Shown: positions 37,116 through 43,989 of the stretch, in pieces | Layout of the letters: every line of letters starts with the position of its first letter | Position numbering within the stretch: the stretch's first letter is position 1 | Assembly (NCBI GenBank): GCA_965279565.1 | Contig: OZ257249.1 | Location: forward strand, 2,542,001-2,606,000 | Direction: 5' to 3' | DNA length: 64,000 nt | DNA from: Tagaea sp965279565 | Lineage (GTDB): Bacteria; Pseudomonadota; Alphaproteobacteria; CACIAM-22H2 | The notes under the pieces: model-generated | Told to the model about the DNA's origin: nothing | Databases searched by the model: none | The model's input: only the letters and a program-made list of their open reading frames with translations | Program-made: the position numbers and the translations under genes

Positions 37116-38754
37116 CCGCCGACGTGATCGCCTTGAGCGATGCGGCGACGATGTTGGAATCGATCCCGACCCCGAACAGCGCCTTGCCGTCGACGCTCGC
37201 CTCGACATAGGCGGCCGCCTGGGCCTTGGCACCCTGGTTGCCCTTGATCGCATGCTCGCGATAGTCGACGACATCGACCGTCACGCCCGACTTCGACAGC
37301 GCGTCGACATAGGCCGCGATCGGTCCGTTGCCTTCACCTGTGAGGACCGTGTCCTTGCCGTCGATGCGCAGGCGCGCCTCGATGCGTCGCTCGGTACCCG
37401 ACTTGCCGGTCGGCAACGTCGTATGCTCGACGAAAGCGAACTTGCCGTCGGCGAGATATTCCGCGACGAACGCGCCGTGGATGTCCTTGGCCGACAGCTC
37501 CTTGCCCGTGGCGTCTGCCACGCGCTGGACGACGGCGGCGAACTCGATCTGCAGGCGGCGCGGCAGTTCGAGGCCGTAATCCGTCTCCAGCAGGTAGGCG
37601 ATGCCGCCCTTGCCGGACTGCGAGTTGACGCGGATCACGGCCTCGTAGGAGCGGCCGACATCCTGCGGGTCGATCGGCAGGTAGGGAACGTCCCAGATGC
37701 CGGTATTCGACTTGCCCTGCGCCGTCAGGCCCTTCTTGATCGCGTCCTGGTGCGAGCCCGAGAACGCGGTGAAGACGAGTTCGCCGCCATAGGGATGGCG
37801 CGGATGGACCGGCAGCTGGTTGCAGTACTCGACCGTGCGCACGATCTCGCGCACGTCCGACATGTCGAGCTGCGGGTCCACACCCTGGCTGAACAGGTTC
37901 AGTGCCAGCGTCACCACGTCGACATTGCCCGTGCGCTCGCCATTGCCGAACAGCGTACCCTCGACGCGCTGGGCGCCGGCCATCACGGCGAATTCGGCGG
38001 CGGCAACGCCAGTACCACGGTCGTTGTGCGGATGGACCGACAGGATCCAGCTGTCGCGGTTCTTCACGTTGCGCGAGAACCACTCAATCTGGTCGGCATA
38101 GATGTTGGGCGTGGCCGCCTCGACCGTGGCGGGCAGGTTGAAGATCATCGGGTGGGCCTTGGTCGGGCCCCATTCGTCCATGACCGCCTCGCAGATCTGC
38201 TTGGCGAAATCGAGCTCGGTCTGCGTGAAGCTCTCGGGGCTGTACTGGAAGACGATCTCGGTACCCGGAACCGTCGGAACCAGACGCTTGACCGTCTTCG
38301 TGCCCTTGACCGCGATGTCGACGATGCCCGGTCGGTCGAGGCCGAACACGACGCGGCGCTGCGTGGTCGAGGTCGAGTTGTAGAGATGCACGACGGCGCG
38401 CTTCGATCCGCGGATCGCGTCGAACGTGCGTTCGATCAGCTCGTCGCGCGCCTGCGTCAGGACCTGGATCGTCACGTCGGCGGGGATGGCGCCTTCGTCG
38501 ATGATCGATCGCACGAAGTCGAAATCGGTCTGCGAGGCGGCCGGGAAGCCGACCTCGATCTCCTTGAAGCCGAGGCGCACGAGCAGGTCGAACATGCGCC
38601 GCTTGCGCTCGGGCCCCATCGGTTCGACGAGGGCCTGGTTACCGTCGCGCAGGTCGACCGAGCACCACATCGGCGCCTTGGTGATCTGGCGCGAGGGCCA
38701 TTTGCGGTCGGGCAGGTCGATGGGCGGGAAGGCCTTGTATTTCTGGACGTTCAT
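37093..38754 (-). CDS. leuA: 2-isopropylmalate synthase (LeuA type 2)
   Basis: The first committed enzyme of leucine synthesis: condenses acetyl-CoA with 2-oxoisovalerate. At 553 residues it is the longer LeuA form. The catalytic barrel holds WCSVDLRDGNQALVEPMG near residue 30 (Arg-Asp of the metal site), GFPAASQTDFDF and SVHPHNDRGTGVAAAEFAVM with the metal-binding histidines. The C-terminal regulatory domain (KDTVLTGEGNGPIAAYVDAL, with AAAYVEASVDG) is present, so feedback control by leucine is expected. A Leu/Ile-rich leader peptide and hairpins lie upstream at 38755-39010. Confidence 0.96.
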   Translation of the reverse strand: MNVQKYKAFPPIDLPDRKWPSRQITKAPMWCSVDLRDGNQALVEPMGPERKRRMFDLLVRLGFKEIEVGFPAASQTDFDFVRSIIDEGAIPADVTIQVLTQARDELIERTFDAIRGSKRAVVHLYNSTSTTQRRVVFGLDRPGIVDIAVKGTKTVKRLVPTVPGTEIVFQYSPESFTQTELDFAKQICEAVMDEWGPTKAHPMIFNLPATVEAATPNIYADQIEWFSRNVKNRDSWILSVHPHNDRGTGVAAAEFAVMAGAQRVEGTLFGNGERTGNVDVVTLALNLFSQGVDPQLDMSDVREIVRTVEYCNQLPVHPRHPYGGELVFTAFSGSHQDAIKKGLTAQGKSNTGIWDVPYLPIDPQDVGRSYEAVIRVNSQSGKGGIAYLLETDYGLELPRRLQIEFAAVVQRVADATGKELSAKDIHGAFVAEYLADGKFAFVEHTTLPTGKSGTERRIEARLRIDGKDTVLTGEGNGPIAAYVDALSKSGVTVDVVDYREHAIKGNQGAKAQAAAYVEASVDGKALFGVGIDSNIVAASLKAITSAVNRARRP

Positions 38755-38798
38755 GGTGCGGATCTCCGCGAGAAGGGGGCGACGGGCAGGCGGTCGAT

Positions 38799-38819
38799 GC
38801 GCGCCGATTGGCGGCGCGC
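38799..38819 (-). terminator. Strong hairpin in the leuA leader
   Basis: GCGCGCCG (38799-38806) and CGGCGCGC (38812-38819) form an eight-bp perfect stem with a five-base loop. It lies 45 bases before leuA. No T tract follows on the transcript, so it is either an unusual terminator or part of an antitermination switch. Confidence 0.4.
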
Positions 38820-38899
38820 GGCCCTAAGTCGCGGGATGCAGAAGAACGGGTTCATTGGCGGGTTCCGGGGAATGAGACCTTTGACGACACGACGACCTG

Positions 38900-38936
38900 A
38901 CCGCTGGGGCGCCCTTCCGGGGAAGGGGGCCGCGGT
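38900..38936 (-). promoter_or_regulatory. Hairpin directly after the leu leader peptide
   Basis: Directly after the leader stop codon the transcript can fold: ACCGC pairs with GCGGT at the ends, and an inner CCCTTC/GAAGGG stem lies between. This is where a ribosome stalled on the leader Leu codons would interfere with folding. Confidence 0.45.
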
Positions 38937-38975
38937 TCAAATAAGTCGAAGGAGCTCGTCGATCCGGCGGAACAT
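38937..38975 (-). CDS. leuL: Putative leu leader peptide, 12 residues
   Basis: ATG 38975 opens a 12-codon frame, MFRRIDELLRLI, ended by TGA. Three Leu and two Ile codons in twelve is far above average and suits sensing of leucyl- or branched-chain aminoacyl-tRNA. The predicted transcription start coincides with the ATG (see the promoter entry), so the leader would be translated from a leaderless transcript, as is known for trpL in Sinorhizobium. AAAGG upstream would otherwise be the ribosome site. Leader peptides ahead of leuA are established in alphaproteobacteria; this one is inferred. Confidence 0.55.
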   Translation of the reverse strand: MFRRIDELLRLI

Positions 38976-38981
38976 GGAACC

Positions 38982-39010
38982 TTTCTAGCGGGCGAGGTGG
39001 TGCACGTCAA
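38982..39010 (-). promoter_or_regulatory. Promoter of the leu leader and leuA
   Basis: On the minus strand TTGACG (39010-39005, 5/6 match) and TAGAAA (38987-38982, 4/6) are separated by exactly 17 bases. The start of transcription would fall at 38975-38976, on or next to the leader ATG. Confidence 0.6.
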
Positions 39011-39089
39011 CCGGTCTGGCCCGGGGCTGGCACGGATATTGAAGCTTTCGGGCCTCTTCGTTTCCCCCTCCAGACAGGAGCCTCCCCGC

Positions 39090-40124
39090 ATGTCGAAGTC
39101 CCTGACCGCGTTCGCTTTTGCCGCAGCATTTGCGGCCCTTGCAGGGCCTGCGGCCGCGCAGACCCCCACCACGATCAAGTTCACGCTTGGTTGGAAGACC
39201 CAGGGCAGCGACGCGGCGTTCTTCGTCGCGCGCGACAAGGGCTATTTCCAGCGCGAGGGCCTGAACGTCGTCATCGACCAGGGCGAAGGCTCGGGTGCGA
39301 CGGTCACGCGCATCATGGGCGGAGCCTACGAGGCCGGCTTCGGCGACATCAACGCGATCATCCAGAACGCCGCAGCCAACCCGGGCCAGCAGCCGATCAT
39401 GGTCTACCAGATGTGGAACCAGCCGCCCTTCGCGGTCGTGGCGCGCAATCCGGCGGGCATCAAGACCATCAAGGATTTCGAGGGCAAGACGCTGGGCGGT
39501 GCCCAGGGCACGCCGACCACGCGGCTGATGCCGGTCTTCGCGTCGGTCAACAAGCTGGATCTTTCCAAGATCAAGTTCACGAACATGGCGCCCAACCTGC
39601 AGGAGCCGCTGCTGATCCAGGGCCACATGGACGCCGCGATGGTCTTCAACATCACGAGCTACTTCAACCTGATCGGCCTCGGCCAGGATCCGGACAAGGA
39701 CTATACGTGGTTCTCGTTCGCGGATTACGGCATGGACCTCTACTCGAACGGCATGATGGTCTCCCAGAAGCTGATCAAGGAGAACCCGAAGGCCGTCGCC
39801 GGTCTCGTGCGTGCGGTCAACCAGGCGACGCTCGACGTCGGCAAGGACATCCCCGGTGCGATGAACTCGGTCATGAAGTTCGACGCGCTGGTCGACCGCG
39901 GCGTCGAGCAACGCCGCCTCAAGTTCGCCTACGAGAAGCTGATGGTCTCGGCCGAGGCGAAGGAGATCGGCGCGGGCGACGTCAAGGACGACCGCCTGAA
40001 GCGCTCGATCGGCATGGTGGTTTCGGGTTACGGTCTGACCCGTACGCCGGAAACCAGCGAGGTCTACTCGCGCCAGTTCCTGCCGCCGCGCGGCGAGCGT
40101 GAACTGGTCTATATGGGAAACTGA
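39090..40124 (+). CDS. ABC transporter substrate-binding protein, NitT/TauT (SsuA/THI5-like)
   Basis: A 344-residue periplasmic binding protein. The signal peptide (MSKSLTAFAFAAAFAALAG, cut after AAAQ) is followed by TIKFTLGWKTQGSDAAFFVA, RDKGYFQREGLNVVIDQGEG and GAYEAGFGDINA, all typical of the NMT1/THI5-like nitrate/taurine/pyrimidine-precursor group. ACAGGAG precedes ATG 39090. No permease or ATPase gene follows; the next gene is a cytosolic amidohydrolase separated by one base. An aromatic or N-containing organic substrate hydrolysed after uptake would fit, but is not proven. Confidence 0.9.
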   Translation: MSKSLTAFAFAAAFAALAGPAAAQTPTTIKFTLGWKTQGSDAAFFVARDKGYFQREGLNVVIDQGEGSGATVTRIMGGAYEAGFGDINAIIQNAAANPGQQPIMVYQMWNQPPFAVVARNPAGIKTIKDFEGKTLGGAQGTPTTRLMPVFASVNKLDLSKIKFTNMAPNLQEPLLIQGHMDAAMVFNITSYFNLIGLGQDPDKDYTWFSFADYGMDLYSNGMMVSQKLIKENPKAVAGLVRAVNQATLDVGKDIPGAMNSVMKFDALVDRGVEQRRLKFAYEKLMVSAEAKEIGAGDVKDDRLKRSIGMVVSGYGLTRTPETSEVYSRQFLPPRGERELVYMGN

Positions 40125-40125
40125 T

Positions 40126-41634
40126 TTGACCGATACGCCTGCGTCCGTCCTTCGCGGCGGACGGATACTCGATCCGGCGACGGATCGCGCGGAGCCGGCG
40201 GACATTCTCGTGTCCGCCGGCTTCGTCGCATCGGTGGGGCCGCCGGGCTCGATCGATCCGCCGGGGGCGGCGGTCGTCGACGCGTCGGACCGCCTGCTGG
40301 TGCCGGGGCTCGTCAATTCGCATACGCACGCCCATGGCGGGCTCGGCCGCGGGGCCGTGGGCGATCAGGCGCCGCTCGAACTCTTCCTCAATGCATCCGG
40401 TGCGATCAACGGCCAGCGCACGCTCGACGACAAGTATCTGAGCGCCGCACTTTCGGCAGCCGAGATGGTCCGCCGGGGATGCACAGCCAGCTTCGACCTG
40501 TTCGTCGAGTTTCCGGCACCCTCGGCCGAGGCGATGCGCGTCGTTGGGCAGGCCTACATGGATGTCGGAATGCGTGCCGTCGTGGCCCCCATGCTGGCCG
40601 ACCGCACGCTCTATCAGGCGCTGCCGGGCCTGCTCGACGCGATCCCCGAGCCGATGCGCAGCCAGATCGCGAAGGTGGCGCTCGCACCCTACGAAACGAG
40701 CCTCGCCAATCTGAAGCCCATCCTCGACGACTGGCCGTTCGACCGGGACTTCATCCGGCCGGGTATCGCGCCGACGATCCCGCTGCACTGCTCGGACGAA
40801 TTCATCGTCGCCTGCGCGCGCATGGCGAAGGAGTACGGCCTGCCGTTCCAGACGCATCTCGCCGAAACGAAGATGCAGGCCGTGCTCGCGCGCACGAAGT
40901 ACGGCAAGAGCATGACGGCGCATCTCGACGGGCTGGGTGCGCTCGGGCCGAATTTCAGCGGTGCCCACGGCATCTGGATCGACCGGGCCGAGATGGACCT
41001 GATCGCGAAGCGCGGCGGGCGCATCGCGCACAATCCGGGCAGCAATCTGCGCCTCGGCTCCGGCGTGGCGGCATTGCGCGAGATGATGGATGCCGGCGTC
41101 GAAGTCGGCATCGGCACCGACGGCTCGAACACCGGCGACGGGCAGAACATCTTCGAGGCCGCAAGGCTCGCCGCGTATCTCTCGCGCCTGCAGGGGCCGG
41201 AATACGAGCGATGGGTCACCGCGCGCGAAGCCTTCACGGCGGCCACGCTCGGCAGTGCGCGCCTGCTCGGGTTCGAGAAGATGGGCCGCATCGCGCCGGG
41301 CTTCGTCGCCGACATCGTGTTCCTGCGGCTCGACCAGCCGCATTACGTGCCGCTGCGCAGCCCATTGATGCAGATGGTGTTTGCCGAATCGGGTTCCGCC
41401 ATCGACCGCGTCATGATCGGCGGGCGGATCGTGTTCGAAGGCGGCAGGCTCACGACCATCGACGAGGCGAAGCTGCGCCGGCAGGCGGAGGAGGCGGCCG
41501 CACGTCTCGACGCCGCGAACGAAGGGGTGAAGCGCATGGCCGCGTCGATCCACGATTTCGTCGGCACGTTCTGCGTTGCGCACGGGCGCGCGGACTGCCA
41601 CATAAGACGCCGTCTGGATTGCCTGCCGACCTGA
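40126..41634 (+). CDS. Amidohydrolase (chlorohydrolase/MTA-SAH deaminase-like)
   Basis: A 502-residue metal-dependent hydrolase of the AtzA/TrzN/SsnA-like group that deaminates or dechlorinates N-heterocycles. The barrel metal ligands start with His66/His68 in VNSHTHAHGG, then FQTHLAET, GAHGIW and GTDGSNTGDGQNIFEAARLA. The start is TTG 40126, one base after the preceding stop; no in-frame ATG occurs nearby and the family N-terminus (VLRGGRILDPATD) begins here. The coupled binding-protein gene suggests both handle the same imported compound. Confidence 0.85.
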   Translation: MTDTPASVLRGGRILDPATDRAEPADILVSAGFVASVGPPGSIDPPGAAVVDASDRLLVPGLVNSHTHAHGGLGRGAVGDQAPLELFLNASGAINGQRTLDDKYLSAALSAAEMVRRGCTASFDLFVEFPAPSAEAMRVVGQAYMDVGMRAVVAPMLADRTLYQALPGLLDAIPEPMRSQIAKVALAPYETSLANLKPILDDWPFDRDFIRPGIAPTIPLHCSDEFIVACARMAKEYGLPFQTHLAETKMQAVLARTKYGKSMTAHLDGLGALGPNFSGAHGIWIDRAEMDLIAKRGGRIAHNPGSNLRLGSGVAALREMMDAGVEVGIGTDGSNTGDGQNIFEAARLAAYLSRLQGPEYERWVTAREAFTAATLGSARLLGFEKMGRIAPGFVADIVFLRLDQPHYVPLRSPLMQMVFAESGSAIDRVMIGGRIVFEGGRLTTIDEAKLRRQAEEAAARLDAANEGVKRMAASIHDFVGTFCVAHGRADCHIRRRLDCLPT

Positions 41635-41649
41635 CCGCCGGAGAGAAGC

Positions 41650-42282
41650 ATGCCGACAACCTCGACGCTGATCGCATTCGCCGCCGTGTGCCTGGGCATG
41701 GTGCTCACGCCCGGCCCCAACATGATGTATCTGGTATCGCGCTCGCTCAGTCAGGGGCCGATGGCCGGCGTGATTTCGCTGGGCGGCGTGATCCTCGGAT
41801 TCGTCTTCTACGTGCTTTGCACGGCCCTGGGTTTCACGGCACTCATCTTCGCCGTCCCGATCGCGTACGACGTCGTGCGGTTCGGCGGAGCGATCTATCT
41901 CGGGTGGCTTGCCTGGCAATCGCTGAAGCCGGGCGGCCGGTCCCCCTTCGAAGTGCACGCGTTGCCTTACGACCCGCCGCGCAAGCTGTTCGCGATGGGG
42001 CTGTTGACGAACCTGCTGAACCCGAAGGTCGCCATGCTCTATCTGGCGCTTGTGCCGCAGTTCCTCGATACGACGCGCGACGACGTGTTCGTCCAATCGC
42101 TGGTACTCGGCGGTGTGCATATCTGCGTGAGCTTCGCCGGCAACCTGATGTTCGCGGTCAGCGCCGGCGCCCTGTCCGTGTTCCTCGCCAAGCGGCCGCT
42201 CTGGCTGCTCGTGCAGCGCTGGCTGATGGGCCTCGTGCTGGGCGGACTGGCGATACGGATGGCGATGGAAAGCCGCCGCTAG
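41650..42282 (+). CDS. LysE family translocator (second copy)
   Basis: A 210-residue six-helix exporter in the LysE/RhtB family. It has the characteristic start LGMVLTPGPNMMYLVSRSLS (TPGPNM motif), YLGWLAW, and NLLNPKVAMLYLALVPQF. It differs from the LysE-type protein at 17043, which has APVGPI instead, so they belong to different subgroups. It is 15 bases after the amidohydrolase, in the same direction. The stop shares CTAG with the convergent membrane subunit gene. Confidence 0.9.
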   Translation: MPTTSTLIAFAAVCLGMVLTPGPNMMYLVSRSLSQGPMAGVISLGGVILGFVFYVLCTALGFTALIFAVPIAYDVVRFGGAIYLGWLAWQSLKPGGRSPFEVHALPYDPPRKLFAMGLLTNLLNPKVAMLYLALVPQFLDTTRDDVFVQSLVLGGVHICVSFAGNLMFAVSAGALSVFLAKRPLWLLVQRWLMGLVLGGLAIRMAMESRR

Positions 42283-43226
42283 ACTTCGGTTGCTCCGTAA
42301 TAGAGCGTCACGGCGTGCTTCGCCTCGGCGAAGAACAGCCAGCGTTCGACCAGCGTGCCCGCAATACCAAACACGGCGGCCAAAGCCGCCGATAAGACTG
42401 CCGGCATTCCGTCGAGCAGCAGGGACGCCGCCGTCAGCAGGAACGGCAGGTGGAAGGCCGAATGGCGCGCAATGGCGCGCAGCTTCGTGGCGTGCTTGCG
42501 CGCGATGCTGAAGCCCATTTCCTTCTGCAGATAGTTCTCTTCCGTGTGCGGCGCGTCGAGGAAGCGGACCTTTCCGCGCGCGCCGAGCCCGGTGGCGCTT
42601 TCCGGCGTCGAGGCGGACTTCGTCGTGTCGATGAAAACCCAGTAGCGATGCTTGAGATATGCGGCGAGCACCACGAAGACGAGCGCCGCGATCCCGACGA
42701 CCGCCTGGGGACGACCCCATGCCTGGACGAGCGCATGCAGCAGCAGCCCGCCGGTGGCGAGCGACAGCGCCAGATAATTCGGCACGGTCCAGCAATTGTG
42801 CCACTGGTGGATCGGCTTCAGGGAGCGATAGATCATCGCGGTCGTGAACACCGTGACGGCCGCACAGAGTGCCGCAAACAGCCCGACAAGCGCGAACGTG
42901 CCGTCGCTGCGCCCGCAGAACGCCCAGGCGATCCCGAAGACCGCCAGCGGCGCGAACGTGACGATTGCGGCCACACCCTCGCGGCTCAGCCACGAGCTGC
43001 GGACCTGCGACAGGGCGCGCCACGCGCGCTCCGGATGACCGAGATGGAGGGTCGAAGCGAGCAGGCCTGCGACAATCAGCGCCGTTGCGGGCCCGAGCGT
43101 GACGACCGCGAACCAGCCTGATGCGGGCACGAGGCCGAGTGCGCTGGCGACCGCGACGAGGGCGAGGAGGCCGTAGCCGGCACCGGATGACGTCGTGAAG
43201 AAGATGACCGAGAAGGCCGGATGCAT
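42279..43226 (-). CDS. soeC: DmsC/SoeC-like membrane anchor subunit of the molybdoenzyme
   Basis: A 315-residue membrane subunit with about eight hydrophobic helices, from FSVIFFTTSSGAGYGLLALV onward. Sequences such as ASTLHLGHPERAWRALSQ, SWLSREGV and YRSLKPIHQWHNCWTVPNY are typical of DmsC/SoeC anchors, which pass electrons to or from the quinone pool. ATG 43226 matches the family start (MHPAFSVIFFTTSSG). It lies ten bases after the iron-sulfur subunit gene, third in the operon. The subunit sets the enzyme on the inner membrane. Confidence 0.85.
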   Translation of the reverse strand: MHPAFSVIFFTTSSGAGYGLLALVAVASALGLVPASGWFAVVTLGPATALIVAGLLASTLHLGHPERAWRALSQVRSSWLSREGVAAIVTFAPLAVFGIAWAFCGRSDGTFALVGLFAALCAAVTVFTTAMIYRSLKPIHQWHNCWTVPNYLALSLATGGLLLHALVQAWGRPQAVVGIAALVFVVLAAYLKHRYWVFIDTTKSASTPESATGLGARGKVRFLDAPHTEENYLQKEMGFSIARKHATKLRAIARHSAFHLPFLLTAASLLLDGMPAVLSAALAAVFGIAGTLVERWLFFAEAKHAVTLYYGATEV

Positions 43227-43236
43227 CGATGGGCTT

Positions 43237-43989
43237 TCAGCGCGAGAGAACCTTGTCCATCCAGCGCAGCAGCGGATGGAGATCGGCGGAATGTGCCGGC
43301 TTGTCGAGTTCGGCCTTGGCACCCGTGCAGCCGACCGCTGTCTTTGCTGCGCGCGGCGGCAGGTACCGGTTGACGGGCGCGTACTCCATTTCCGGCATCA
43401 GCGCGTAGCCGCCGCGTTCGGCGACGAGGCGTGAGACGTCCGACGACGGGTCGCCGAGATCGCCGAAATGGCGTGCGCTGGCGGGGCAAGTCGAGACGCA
43501 GGCCGGAACACGCTCGTCCTCGGCAAGGTTCTCGTTATAGATGCGGTCGATGCACAGCGTGCACTTCTTCATCACGCCTTCGTCGGAATCGAACTCGCGC
43601 GCACCATAGGGGCATGCCCACGAGCACAGCTTGCAGCCGATGCAGGTATCGGGATTGACGAGCACGATGCCGTCCTCGGCCCGCTTGAAACTGGCACCCG
43701 TCGGGCAGACGGTGACGCAGGCCGGCGTTTCGCAATGCAGGCACGATTTGGGGAAATGGACCGTGCGGCTCGCATCGCCTTCGCCGGCTTCGAAGGTGTG
43801 GATGCGGTTGAACCACACGCCCGATACGTTGGCGCCATAGGGATCGAAATCCGGCAGCGGGGCCGAATGGCCGCCGGTATTCCATTCCTTGCAGTTGACC
43901 GCGCAGGCATGGCACCCGACGCAAGTGTCGAGATCGATGACGAGACCGAGCTTCTTGGCACCCGGCTGGATGGCAGGCAGGCTCGTCAT
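43237..43989 (-). CDS. soeB: Iron-sulfur electron-transfer subunit (SoeB/DmsB-like)
   Basis: A 250-residue ferredoxin-like subunit with four cysteine groups for four [4Fe-4S] clusters: CVGCHACAVNC, CLHCETPACVTVCP, CIGCKLCSWACP and CTLCIDRI with CVSTCP. It carries electrons from the catalytic molybdenum subunit to the membrane subunit. ATG 43989 overlaps the stop of soeA by ATGA. No signal peptide is present, consistent with a cytoplasmic-side complex. The frame is open upstream, but that part lies inside soeA and is rejected. Confidence 0.9.
   Translation of the reverse strand: MTSLPAIQPGAKKLGLVIDLDTCVGCHACAVNCKEWNTGGHSAPLPDFDPYGANVSGVWFNRIHTFEAGEGDASRTVHFPKSCLHCETPACVTVCPTGASFKRAEDGIVLVNPDTCIGCKLCSWACPYGAREFDSDEGVMKKCTLCIDRIYNENLAEDERVPACVSTCPASARHFGDLGDPSSDVSRLVAERGGYALMPEMEYAPVNRYLPPRAAKTAVGCTGAKAELDKPAHSADLHPLLRWMDKVLSR

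Noticed and set aside
39982..43023. A 1,013-codon minus-strand frame
   Set aside because: It crosses several real genes (binding protein end, amidohydrolase, LysE, soeC) in an antisense or shifted frame and shows no domain.
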